Positions 6,434 to 14,255 of a stretch of 64,000 nucleotides of DNA are shown piece by piece (positions within the stretch are counted from its first letter, which is position 1; each line of letters opens with the position of its first letter). Where the stretch lies: the NCBI RefSeq assembly GCF_004843725.1, contig NZ_CP039451.1, positions 804,501 to 868,500 on the forward strand, read 5' to 3'. The translations under genes were made by a program, and so were the position numbers. The notes beneath the pieces are model-generated. The model made no database searches. It was not told the origin of the DNA and saw only the letters and a program-made list of their open reading frames with translations. This DNA comes from Psychroserpens sp. NJDZ02 (GTDB lineage Bacteria; Bacteroidota; Bacteroidia; Flavobacteriales; Flavobacteriaceae).

Positions 6434-9322
6434 TTATCTAATTATTACGGTCGAGTTGGATGAAGGTACTGGTTCACTAGAATCTCTTCCTGTAATCGTT
6501 ACTGTTAAATAAATACCACTCGCAGTATGATCTGTTATCATATAATCAGCTGTGGCATTACCACTTGAATCTAACTGAACTCTTCCAGTTCTCCACTCAT
6601 GAATCGGATCTAAAAATTGTACTGTAACAGGATACATAAAGTCAATCGACTGAAAAACTGCCGTTCCCGAAGTAGTTACAATTTGAAAATTAAGATATAA
6701 TACTTCATCAGGTTCTCCACATGAAAAATCTAAAGTACCATTAAATCCACCTCCGTTACTAGCCGGAGGAGAACTATTAATGGTTAGCTCCGTACATCCA
6801 CCTGGAGTCGTGTCTGGACATTCAGTTTCTGAGGCAAGAACACCAGGACTAGTAGTATCTATTCTATAATGATAATTATACAATAACCCATCCGCTGTTC
6901 GGATTCTTTTAAAGCCAGTACCATCATATATTTGGGTTAATCCTGCATTACTATATAATGTAACTCCATTAGTTATTAATGTGTTTTCTGGGACATAAAC
7001 AGTCTCCCAGACAGCCCCTACTAAATCAGTAGTACATTTCCCTCCTGTAACCTCTAGTGCTACACTATTACTCGATTCCTCTTTAACTACAACAATATAA
7101 TCACTAGCTGTTCCTCCATTTTCATCCGTTACGGTAACGGTGACAATAAATATTGTTCCGGTAGCTACACCTGTAGCATCAACATTAACATCTTGCAGGT
7201 TATCTGCTTCAAAAATGACATTAACATCATCTGAAGTCCATGAATACTGTAAATTAGCCACATCTCCATCTGGGTCATCCACTACTGTAGTAAACGCACT
7301 AGATACTTCATTAAATGGAATATAGTAATATTGTCCTTCCACAATGGTAACTGTTGGTAGTACATTTTCTTCTAAAATAACCAGTATAGTATCACTTGCT
7401 GTACCACCATTGCCATCAGTAACTGTAACAGTAACTACAAAAGAATCTCCTGCTGACAAACTACTAACATCGAAATTGGCTTCTGTTTCTCCTGGGTTAC
7501 TAACCACGACAGCTGTACTATTTGTAGTCCAAGCATAAGTTAGCACATCTCCATCAACATCGTTACCAACAGCACTAATTGCAAAATTGGTTACTCCAGA
7601 ATTAACCAAGTAAGTATCATCAACAATACTTACTGTAGGGGGATTATTTGATACCTCGTCTAAAGTAACTATAATAAAATCAGTCGCTGTTCCGCCATTA
7701 CCATCACTAACGGTAACCGTTAAAATAAATGTTGTCCCTGCAGCTACGCCTGCTGTATTGATACTAACATCCTCAGATGTCGTCGAACCTAATAGGACGC
7801 TTGCATTATCTACGGTCCATAAGTATGTTACAGTATCTCCGTCTGCATCTGCTGCTGTAGCATGAAAAGCAGTATCTGTTGTTTCCTCTGCGATATTAAA
7901 ATAGTCCCCTTGGTCTATCACAACCGTAGGATCTGTATTTGATGGGTCTCCTGTTTCATCTAAAGTAATAACTATATAATCGTTACTAGTACCACCATTA
8001 CCATCAGAAACTGTAACTGTTAATACAAATGTTGTCCCTCCTGCGACACCTGTTGTATTGATACTGACCTCTTCAGAAGTTATCGTACCTAATATCACAT
8101 CCGCATTATCTACAGTCCATAAATAGGTTACACTATCCCCATCAGCATCTGTTGCTGTGGCACTAAAAATAGAGTCTATTGTATCTTCTGCGATATCAAA
8201 ATAAGCACCTTGGTCTATCACAACCGTTGGGTCTGTGTTAGATGCATTTGATTCCTGAACTATAAAGCTTAATTGAGAGGTTAAGGCAGGCACAGGATTT
8301 CCGTTAGAATCTACAACTGAAACCAATAAGACAACGTTACCAACACTTGTTCCTAAAAATTGAAATGACGTATTACCTGCAGTAACTGTTTGAGCTACGC
8401 CAAGCGGTACTAGAGCATTGTTTAAGTACACTTCTCCAGATCCTGTACCAGATACTAAAGTAAAGGTTACATTATAAGTAATTGAAGGATCAGGCGTGTC
8501 TTGTGTTATAATTGTAGCAAAGTTTTTTTGTGTATTCAAAACCAATGAACCATCCCCCGCTGTAGATAGCGTAAAATCAACTTCACCCACGTTATAAGTG
8601 ACTATATCTTCCTTAATTTGTCCATTAGAATCGGTTCCTTCAAATTTTATAATGGTTACTCCTATTTGTTGTAAAGTTAAATTATAGAGATGTTGTCCAT
8701 CCGCTATAGCGTATGATTCTCCTTGCTCTATTGCAGTCGTTGAGCTTCCTGTATCGTCCGTTAATTTTACAATACCTGAACCTTGTACAAACGTAATTTG
8801 AGAAACATAGGCCACTGATTGATCCACACCTGTATTATTTAAAACTAAGCTTAGAGGTGTTTCCTGATTTAGTCCAACCTCTGTAACTTCAGGGTCAGCA
8901 TTCCATTCAAAAGTATTATGAATCACATTATAGGGTAACAAGATCTCTTCGCTTGCTCCAGTATAGTCCGTAACAGTAAATGCGATTACTGCTAAACCTA
9001 TCTCTGTTCCAACAAATTCTAATTCTAAAGCTAAATCTTCACAAACGTGCTGCGTATTTTGAGATAATTGATTTTGATTAGCATATCTCAAATATCCATC
9101 CCCTTCTGTAACAGCATAACTAAACTCATAGACATCCCCAGTAACCATATTACTAGGAATGATACGTATAGAGGTCGGTTCTTTATAATTAATAGTAGCA
9201 ATACTATTATGGGTTTCTGTAATACTAAAAAAATCAGATAAAAATTCGGCTTCTTTAGTACAAGCAAAAAATGTCATCACTAATGTTGAGACTGCTAAAA
9301 CTATGTAATGTACTTTCTTCAT
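6434..9322 (-). CDS. Surface lipoprotein with TraQ-like and tandem PKD/Ig-like domains
   Basis: The 962-aa protein begins with a lipoprotein signal (MKKVHYIVLAVSTLVMTFFAC, lipobox Cys about residue 21). Three related beta domains follow (about 30-135, 137-245 and 248-353). Each has an 'F...EG.G.+.......L..F..TEIG...I.FTVTD..G' pattern resembling the DUF3872/TraQ family of Bacteroides conjugation operons. Four PKD/cadherin-like domains (about 358-750) carry DADGD.VTYLWT and TVTVSDGNGGT motifs; two of these are almost identical 100-residue units. The last 210 residues are Cys-containing and unrecognised. It lies 29 bp downstream of the TraO-like gene, copying the TraO/TraQ neighbourhood. It is probably a surface adhesin or envelope protein. 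The TraQ relation is inferred from pattern and context. Confidence 0.75.
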   Translation of the reverse strand: MKKVHYIVLAVSTLVMTFFACTKEAEFLSDFFSITETHNSIATINYKEPTSIRIIPSNMVTGDVYEFSYAVTEGDGYLRYANQNQLSQNTQHVCEDLALELEFVGTEIGLAVIAFTVTDYTGASEEILLPYNVIHNTFEWNADPEVTEVGLNQETPLSLVLNNTGVDQSVAYVSQITFVQGSGIVKLTDDTGSSTTAIEQGESYAIADGQHLYNLTLQQIGVTIIKFEGTDSNGQIKEDIVTYNVGEVDFTLSTAGDGSLVLNTQKNFATIITQDTPDPSITYNVTFTLVSGTGSGEVYLNNALVPLGVAQTVTAGNTSFQFLGTSVGNVVLLVSVVDSNGNPVPALTSQLSFIVQESNASNTDPTVVIDQGAYFDIAEDTIDSIFSATATDADGDSVTYLWTVDNADVILGTITSEEVSINTTGVAGGTTFVLTVTVSDGNGGTSNDYIVITLDETGDPSNTDPTVVIDQGDYFNIAEETTDTAFHATAADADGDTVTYLWTVDNASVLLGSTTSEDVSINTAGVAAGTTFILTVTVSDGNGGTATDFIIVTLDEVSNNPPTVSIVDDTYLVNSGVTNFAISAVGNDVDGDVLTYAWTTNSTAVVVSNPGETEANFDVSSLSAGDSFVVTVTVTDGNGGTASDTILVILEENVLPTVTIVEGQYYYIPFNEVSSAFTTVVDDPDGDVANLQYSWTSDDVNVIFEADNLQDVNVDATGVATGTIFIVTVTVTDENGGTASDYIVVVKEESSNSVALEVTGGKCTTDLVGAVWETVYVPENTLITNGVTLYSNAGLTQIYDGTGFKRIRTADGLLYNYHYRIDTTSPGVLASETECPDTTPGGCTELTINSSPPASNGGGFNGTLDFSCGEPDEVLYLNFQIVTTSGTAVFQSIDFMYPVTVQFLDPIHEWRTGRVQLDSSGNATADYMITDHTASGIYLTVTITGRDSSEPVPSSNSTVIIR
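7660..8259. repeat. Two 300-bp tandem direct repeats coding for PKD-like domains
   Basis: The segments 7660-7959 and 7960-8259 align with an exact 300-bp period; for example TGGTCTATCACAACCGT recurs at 7911 and 8211. They encode two near-identical Ig/PKD units beginning SNTDPTVVIDQG. The phrase marks recent duplication inside the lipoprotein gene. Boundaries are approximate to a few tens of bases. Confidence 0.85.
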
Positions 9323-9759
9323 AATATAAGTTTATTCCTGTAATTAGTATTTTAATCAATAAAGTATCTCAAACCAGCACCGAAAAAAGGTATCAATTCT
9401 CCTAAATCACTATTTATATGATAATTTTCATTAGCCTTTAGTACAAAGCTTAATTCATTAGACAAATACAATTCCATTTCTGCGCTTAAATAGCCACCGT
9501 AAATAATTTTAGACCGATCCTTTAAGGTAATTCCACTTGGCAATTGGTTTTCTCCATTATTAACAATTTCAGAACCAACTAATACGCCACCACCTAAACT
9601 AAATTTGAAAGAACTTATTCGTGAAGCGAAAACATCCTGAAAAAAGCCTGCATTAAAAGCAAAAACGTTAAACGGAACTTCAATATTTCCATTTTTAACT
9701 ACGCCTTTAGAATAATAAATACCACCTTGAATAAATTGCTCTCGATCGACAAAATAATT

Positions 9760-9767
9760 CAAATTTA
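9760..9767. repeat. Target site duplication, left copy
   Basis: CAAATTTA borders the left end of the insertion sequence and is repeated at 10728-10735. Eight-base duplications are the rule for the IS1595 family. Confidence 0.9.
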
Positions 9768-10727
9768 TAGAGGTAGGTATGTAAATTCATACCTTAGAAG
9801 TCAACTAATACAGTGTTATTATGAATATATTTAAAGGACAAAACCTTCTAGAGTTTGCCGATCGGTTTAAAACAGACCTAGATTGTAAGAAATACTTAGC
9901 AGATATTAAATGGACAGATGGTTTTATATGTACTAAATGTAACCATAAAAAAGCTCAGATAAGAAAGGATTTTTCTCGCACTTGTAATATTTGTTCGCAT
10001 CAAGAATCAGCAACTTCAAACACACTATTTCACAAAGTAAAATTTGGTATTAGAAAGGCGTTTTTTATTGTTTTTGAAATGAGCACCAGTACCAAAAGTC
10101 TTTCGGCAAGCTATGTTGCCGTTCGCTTTAGTGTCACTGAAAAGACCGCTCGTTTATTTATGCTTAAAATCAGAGAAGCTATGCAAAGTAGTGGAAATAG
10201 TCCCATGACTGGTATTGTGCACGTTGATGAATTTGTGCTTGGCGGACAAGAAAAAGATAAAGTTGGTAGAAGTTATAATGCGAAGAAAAAAAAGGCTATC
10301 ACAGCTATTGAGTTAACTGATGATGGGAAAGTAAAAAGAATGTACGCCATGAAAATTGAAGATTTTTCAGCACGTTCGCTTCAATATATTTTTGTAAATC
10401 ATATTAGCCGAGAAGCTAAAGTGATAACCGATAAATGGAGAGGTTACAGACCTATTGCAAAAGCTTATAATATTACACAAATTGAAAGTAATGGAGGAAT
10501 GAATTTTAAAGCGCTTCACACCATGATACATCAAATAAAATCATGGATAAGAACAACATATTCTTGGGTAAGTCATTCTAATATTAATAGATACTTTAAT
10601 GAATTTTGTTTTAGAATTAATCGCTCTCAAAGCAAAGCTACAATATTCAATAACTTAATAACCAAAATGGTCGAAAAAGAAAAAGTTAGTCATAAACAAA
10701 TTATATGTAACTAACTACTGACCTCTA
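9768..10727 (+). mobile_element. IS1595-family (ISXO2-like) insertion sequence, 960 bp
   Basis: The element is bounded by imperfect inverted ends: TAGAGGTAGGTATGTA on the left, and on the right the complement of TAGAGGTCAGTAGTTA (seven identical outer bases, about 12 of 16 overall). An 8-bp target duplication CAAATTTA lies on each side. It holds one transposase gene. A subterminal hairpin AGGTATG/CATACCT (9775-9781 and 9788-9794) lies just inside the left end and upstream of the transposase. The ends, duplication and open reading frame are all intact, suggesting a recent and possibly still mobile copy. It is inserted in the TraO-like gene, with the transposase on the opposite strand. Confidence 0.92.
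9821..10714 (+). CDS. ISXO2-like transposase of the IS1595 family
   Basis: The 297-aa protein has an N-terminal zinc-ribbon (CTKCNHKKAQ...CNIC, about residues 31-60) followed by a DDE-type catalytic core. Acidic residues are visible in VHVDEFVLGG (about 132-141) and ITDKWRGYRP (about 205-214), and the last acidic residue is probably in RYFNEFCFRINRS near 263. This arrangement matches the ISXO2-like transposases of the IS1595 family. The gene fills the element and ends 13 bp before its right terminus. No frameshift or missing catalytic region is seen, so it is likely active. Confidence 0.92.
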   Translation: MNIFKGQNLLEFADRFKTDLDCKKYLADIKWTDGFICTKCNHKKAQIRKDFSRTCNICSHQESATSNTLFHKVKFGIRKAFFIVFEMSTSTKSLSASYVAVRFSVTEKTARLFMLKIREAMQSSGNSPMTGIVHVDEFVLGGQEKDKVGRSYNAKKKKAITAIELTDDGKVKRMYAMKIEDFSARSLQYIFVNHISREAKVITDKWRGYRPIAKAYNITQIESNGGMNFKALHTMIHQIKSWIRTTYSWVSHSNINRYFNEFCFRINRSQSKATIFNNLITKMVEKEKVSHKQIICN

Positions 10728-10735
10728 CAAATTTA
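10728..10735. repeat. Target site duplication, right copy
   Basis: CAAATTTA, identical to the copy at 9760-9767, follows the right end of the insertion sequence. Confidence 0.9.
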
Positions 10736-10880
10736 AATTAAACCCGATTCCATCTTGAGAATAACCTCCAATAAAATCTATAGTTTTATTATCACGTTGA
10801 GCATGTAAATCGGTATTGGCAGTACTTAAATAGAAAACAGCAGGTAAGAGTAATTTAATTAAAAGCTTGGTTGATCGCAT

Positions 10881-11223
10881 TTAAAAATATGTTTTTTATA
10901 TTTATATTATGTCACTATATATTAGTTGATTTGATGTCATACGCTTTAATTTGAGACACTATTTTGACCTACTATTAGCGGAGTAGATCAAAAAAATCAC
11001 AAAAAAAAAGCATCACATGCTTAAAAGCAAAATCAACTTAAGCCGTAAATATATCATTTTAAAGAAAAAACAAAACACATATATGTTTAATTATTCTATT
11101 TAGCGGATGAAATGCAAAAAAAACCTATTATTAATTATAATTGTAAAATACAGATTGGTTAAAAACAAAAAAACTTCCGCAAGAAAGTTTTTTATATGCC
11201 TAACATTAAGTCTTTAAAAAGAC
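10881..11223. other. Gene-free region upstream of the TraO-like gene
   Basis: No convincing reading frame is present. A dyad TTTTGACCTACT (10962-10973) and AGTAGATCAAAA (10982-10993), with one mismatch, lies about 85 bp upstream of the TraO-like start and could be an operator or attenuator. The right end holds the terminator of the CBM48 gene. The remainder is A/T-rich and shows nothing else that I recognise. Confidence 0.5.
11168..11193 (-). terminator. Terminator of the CBM48 gene
   Basis: Arms AAAAAACTT (11168-11176) and AAGTTTTTT (11185-11193) form a hairpin downstream of the minus-strand gene ending at 11224. The A-run on the plus strand supplies the U-tract on the minus strand. The stem is AT-rich and weak. 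Confidence 0.5.
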
Positions 11224-11520
11224 TCACAACTTTAGGACACTATTATCCGCAGCAGCATAAGCATTCCAAGTATAGTCATCTGCTTCTACCTCATTTTGCC
11301 ATTCTCCATCAACAACATATTTAAACTCATAAGCCTGACCTGCTTTTAGATTTACAGTCCCTTTAAATGTTCCGTTTTTCAACTTTTTCAATGGTTCGAC
11401 TTCGGTATTCCATTCATTCCAATTACCTGCAACAGTCACTTGCTTTGCTTCTGCTGCCGGAACAGTAAAAGTAACTTTACAAAGGGGTTTGCTTTTCAAA
11501 AATTGTTTCTTAATAGCCAT
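11224..11520 (-). CDS. Isoamylase early-set / CBM48 glycogen-binding mini-protein
   Basis: The 98-aa protein consists of little more than one CBM48/AMPK-beta-type carbohydrate-binding fold (about residues 14-97). The diagnostic string VTVAGNWNEWNTEVEPLKK is followed by GTFKGTVNLKAGQAYEFKYV and DGEWQNEVEADDYTWNAY. The two tryptophans and the W..EVE..DYTWN motif are typical glycogen or starch contacts. There is no signal peptide and no catalytic domain. It may target or sense glycogen in the cytoplasm. It is divergent from the DHFR gene with a 260-bp gap. Family assignment is firm; the role is inferred. Confidence 0.85.
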   Translation of the reverse strand: MAIKKQFLKSKPLCKVTFTVPAAEAKQVTVAGNWNEWNTEVEPLKKLKNGTFKGTVNLKAGQAYEFKYVVDGEWQNEVEADDYTWNAYAAADNSVLKL

Positions 11521-11780
11521 AATATTATTGTTTAGTTATATAAAATTAGTCAAGATTTTTTCACTCTTCAAATTAAAAAATAATTAATTTTAAACTTTTA
11601 TCAGATTATCAAATTTAAGAACTAAATATTTGGTTATTAACAATTTAACGCTTTTAAATTGTTAATAATAATTACAATAACCAGACCCTAAAATATTATA
11701 AATCAGATAGTAGTGCTTTTACGTTAAATTTTAAATAGAAATCTTATAAAAACATTAACTTTACATTATAAACACAACTT

Positions 11781-12692
11781 ATGTTTGGATTAAAGAAAAA
11801 AAAGACCCCTCAAATAGATAAAGAACAATTAGAGTTAATTAAAAATGCACAACGTAGAATAAAACAAAAAAAACGATTGTATACCCATTTTGTAATATTC
11901 TTAATTGGCGCTGCATTGTTAATAGTAATTAGTACAGTTTTATACACAGGTAAAGAGATTAAATTTTTCGGAATTGATTGGTTTGTCTTAGCTATAATGG
12001 CATGGTTATTTTTTCTATTATACCACTTCTTTAGTGTATTTGTTACTTCTAAATTCATGGGTAAGGATTGGGAAGACAAACAATTAGCAAAACTAGTCAA
12101 TAAACAAAACGTAAGAATTGAAAAACTTAAGTTTCAATTAGAAAAGGAAGATCTGCATATTGCCGAAAGTAAAGTGTTTAAAAACACTAACAGTAAAATA
12201 GTTAACAATCTAACTATGATTGTTGCTGCTGGAGAAAGCAACGAAATTGGAAAAAACAACGATCTGATTTGGCACTTACGTGATGACTTAAAGCGTTTTA
12301 AAACACTAACGTCTGGTCACCATATCATCATGGGACGAAAAACTTTTGAAAGCTTCCCAAAACCATTACCTAATCGTACACATATTGTTATTACTAGACA
12401 AGAAAATTACACCGCTCCAGAGGGTGTTATTGTTGTAAGTAATTTAGAAGATGCCATTGCTATAAGCAAAAAAGATACGCAACCCTTTATTGTTGGTGGT
12501 GGAGAAATATACAAACTCGCCATGTCCTATGCGTCTAAAATAGAGATAACACGCGTACACGCTAATTTTGACGCAGATACCTTTTTCCCTGAAATAGACC
12601 TATCTGTTTGGAAAGAAACGGCTAATACGTTTCATAAAAAAGATGAAAATCATGACTTTGAGTTTTCTTTTTTAACTTACGAAAGAACATAA
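11781..12692 (+). CDS. Membrane-anchored dihydrofolate reductase (2TM domain fused to DHFR)
   Basis: The 303-aa protein joins a 2TM domain and a complete DHFR. Residues about 18-115 have a basic amphipathic start, two helices (LYTHFVIFLIGAALLIVIS and DWFVLAIMAWLFFLLYHFF) and the 2TM-type sequence FVTSKFMGKDWEDKQLAKL. After a charged linker, the DHFR begins near residue 143: TMIVAAGESNEIGKNNDLIWHL, the catalytic acidic residue in RDDLKRFK, HHIIMGRKTFESF, and PFIVGGGEIYKLAM, ending FEFSFLTYERT. DHFR reduces dihydrofolate to tetrahydrofolate with NADPH, regenerating the cofactor used by ThyA. Normal bacterial DHFRs are soluble and about 160 aa. No stop or frameshift separates the two parts. Confidence 0.93.
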   Translation: MFGLKKKKTPQIDKEQLELIKNAQRRIKQKKRLYTHFVIFLIGAALLIVISTVLYTGKEIKFFGIDWFVLAIMAWLFFLLYHFFSVFVTSKFMGKDWEDKQLAKLVNKQNVRIEKLKFQLEKEDLHIAESKVFKNTNSKIVNNLTMIVAAGESNEIGKNNDLIWHLRDDLKRFKTLTSGHHIIMGRKTFESFPKPLPNRTHIVITRQENYTAPEGVIVVSNLEDAIAISKKDTQPFIVGGGEIYKLAMSYASKIEITRVHANFDADTFFPEIDLSVWKETANTFHKKDENHDFEFSFLTYERT

Positions 12693-12750
12693 ATTTATCA
12701 GAACTACCCCATAGTAAACCCCTAACTACAATTTTAATTTAAGTTTAACA

Positions 12751-12780
12751 CCTAAAACATACCTGATAGTATCTTTTAGG
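12751..12780. promoter_or_regulatory. TetR-type operator 1, upstream of the TetR gene
   Basis: Arms CCTAAAACATAC (12751-12762) and GTATCTTTTAGG (12769-12780) are complementary in 11 of 12 positions, with a 6-bp spacer. The same left arm recurs exactly at 13408-13419. It abuts the TACATTTG box of the tetR promoter, so a bound dimer would block transcription. Autoregulation is inferred. Confidence 0.75.
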
Positions 12781-12782
12781 TC

Positions 12783-12790
12783 TACATTTG
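12783..12790 (+). promoter_or_regulatory. Flavobacterial -7 promoter box (TAnnTTTG) for the TetR gene
   Basis: TACATTTG fits the TAnnTTTG consensus of Bacteroidota sigma-A promoters. It lies only 5 bp before the ATG, so the transcript would be nearly leaderless. The operator directly upstream covers the expected -33 zone. Confidence 0.55.
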
Positions 12791-12794
12791 TAAG

Positions 12795-13397
12795 ATGTTA
12801 CAAAATCAAAAATCAGAACTTACTAAGCAAGTCATTTTAAATGAATCGTTTAAACTGTTTTATGAAAATGGTTTTAAGACAACAAGTGTTGACACCATAA
12901 TGAAAGCGACTAAACTTACTAAAGGCGCTTTTTATCATCATTATAAAAACAAAAAAGAACTCGGCCTTTCAGTAATAAGCCTAAAAGTTCAAAAAAGAGT
13001 GCATGACGGAATGATTGCTCCTCTATACAAACCAGGAAACGCAATCCATATTTTAGAATCCACCTTTTTAGATCGCCTAAAATCATTCCCATTATACGAC
13101 AAACAACATGGATGTCCCATGAACAATTTTATTAATGAAGTTGGTGATCTTGAAGCAGCATACCAAATAGCATTACGACATATAATAGAAGATTGGAAAG
13201 TGGCACTGATCCATTTAATAGATAGAGGCCAAAAAGAAAACACGATCAGCAAAAAAGTATCCAGTAAAGCTGTTGCGACCTACTTAATAAGTGCCTTTGA
13301 AGGGATTAGAGGCATCAGAAAGCTTTATGATAATGACGATATTCTTGACGACTACATTTTAGGCCTATCTTTATACTTCCAACAAATAAAAGCATAA
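12795..13397 (+). CDS. TetR/AcrR-family transcriptional repressor
   Basis: The 200-aa protein has a TetR N-terminal helix-turn-helix (about residues 10-58: FYENGFKTTSVDTIMKATKLTKGAFYHHYKNKKELGL). The C-terminal ligand domain includes the motif HGCPMNNFINEVG near residue 112; a cysteine there recalls electrophile-sensing or LmrA/YxaF-like regulators, but that is only suggestive. Two almost identical palindromes flank the gene, one overlapping its promoter and one in front of the next gene. It therefore probably represses itself and the HAD-DoxX-SDR genes downstream. Its ligand is unknown. Confidence 0.9.
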   Translation: MLQNQKSELTKQVILNESFKLFYENGFKTTSVDTIMKATKLTKGAFYHHYKNKKELGLSVISLKVQKRVHDGMIAPLYKPGNAIHILESTFLDRLKSFPLYDKQHGCPMNNFINEVGDLEAAYQIALRHIIEDWKVALIHLIDRGQKENTISKKVSSKAVATYLISAFEGIRGIRKLYDNDDILDDYILGLSLYFQQIKA

Positions 13398-13407
13398 TTT
13401 TTTTTAA

Positions 13408-13437
13408 CCTAAAACATACCGACTAGTATGTTTTAAA
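13408..13437. promoter_or_regulatory. TetR-type operator 2, upstream of the HAD gene
   Basis: Left arm CCTAAAACATAC (13408-13419) and right arm GTATGTTTTAAA (13426-13437) match in 10 of 12 positions with a 6-bp spacer. The inner 9-bp arms AAAACATAC/GTATGTTTT are perfect. It sits between the tetR stop (13397) and the HAD start (13448), the place expected for repression of that transcription unit. Confidence 0.75.
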
Positions 13438-13447
13438 ATATATACCT

Positions 13448-14251
13448 ATGAAAAAAGAGACAAACAAAAGAAGAGATTTCATCAAAAAAGCCGCATTAGC
13501 TAGTTTAGTGGCGCCACATTTAGCCTTTTCTAGCGCAACAGAAAACACAACAGAAGCACCCAAAATTTCGATACGTCCAAAAGTATTATTCTTTGATGTT
13601 AATGAAACCTTATTAGATCTGACAGCAATGAAGGATAGTGTTGGAAAAGTCCTAGGAGGTCGATCTGATTTATTACCATTATGGTTTACAACAATGTTAC
13701 AATACTCTCTAGTAAACACCGTAGCCAATCAATACCATGACTTTGGTATTATCGGAGCTGCAGCCTTACAAATGGTAGCTTCTAACAATGGCATTACACT
13801 TACAGAAGAAGAAGCAAAAAACTCTATTTTGGGTCCCATTAGATCATTACCTGCACATCCAGAAGTGAAAGCCTCTCTTCAAAAATTAAAAGATGCCGGT
13901 TACAAATTAGTATCATTTACCAACTCGTCTAATAAAGGTGTCGAAACACAATTTAAAAACTCAGGCTTATTAGATTACTTTGATGAGCGCTTAAGTGTAG
14001 AAGATATTGGAAAATTTAAACCACATACTGACACTTATATATGGGCTGCAAGAAAAATGAAAATAAAACCTGAAGAATGCTTGCTAATAGCCGCACATGG
14101 TTGGGACATAGCTGGTGCACTTTGGGCTAATTGGCGTGGCGCGTTTATCAGTAGACCTGGTGCACAATTATATCCTTTAGCTGATAAACCAGAAATAATA
14201 GCCTCTGATTTAGCACTAATTACAGATAAATTAATAGCTTTAGGTCATTAA
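13448..14251 (+). CDS. Tat-exported haloacid dehalogenase type II (HAD superfamily)
   Basis: The 267-aa protein opens with a twin-arginine-like signal (KRRDFIKKAALASLVAPHLAF). The HAD motifs follow: nucleophile in FFDVNETLLDL (about residues 49-59), motif II SFTNSSNKG, motif III Lys in KFKPHTDTY, and the acidic motif AAHGWDIAGALWANW. This set is that of L-2-haloacid dehalogenases, which hydrolyse the carbon-halogen bond of 2-halo acids. The actual substrate may differ. Export by Tat is unusual for the family, which is normally cytoplasmic. The gene heads a HAD-DoxX-SDR run (4-bp gap, then 17-bp overlap), under a TetR-type operator. Confidence 0.85.
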   Translation: MKKETNKRRDFIKKAALASLVAPHLAFSSATENTTEAPKISIRPKVLFFDVNETLLDLTAMKDSVGKVLGGRSDLLPLWFTTMLQYSLVNTVANQYHDFGIIGAAALQMVASNNGITLTEEEAKNSILGPIRSLPAHPEVKASLQKLKDAGYKLVSFTNSSNKGVETQFKNSGLLDYFDERLSVEDIGKFKPHTDTYIWAARKMKIKPEECLLIAAHGWDIAGALWANWRGAFISRPGAQLYPLADKPEIIASDLALITDKLIALGH

Positions 14252-14255
14252 ACTA

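Larger units (their letters stand above)
9352..10880 (-). pseudogene. TraO-like conjugation protein gene disrupted by an insertion sequence
   Basis: The N-terminal part begins at the ATG at 10880 with a signal peptide (MRSTKLLIKLLLPAVFYLST) and reads to GGYSQDGIGFNLNL, then meets a stop within the element. The rest resumes at 9762 with NYFVDREQF and ends RYFID. Removing the element and one target copy gives 561 bp, exactly 187 codons in frame, i.e. a 186-aa protein. The C-terminal half (GVLVGSEIVNNGENQLP, IIYGGYLSAEMELYL, FFGAGLRYFI) resembles the TraO family of Bacteroides conjugative transposons, predicted outer-membrane barrel-like proteins. No other tra genes are nearby except the TraQ-like downstream gene. 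In the present state the product is truncated. Confidence 0.8.

Noticed and set aside
7660..8259. Tandem repeats as a CRISPR array
   Set aside because: The period is 300 bp and the repeats are coding (PKD domains), without spacers.
6434..10880. The TraO/TraQ-like pair as an integrative conjugative element
   Set aside because: No integrase, relaxase, coupling protein or other tra gene, and no attachment site or tRNA, was seen; only the single IS is mobile.
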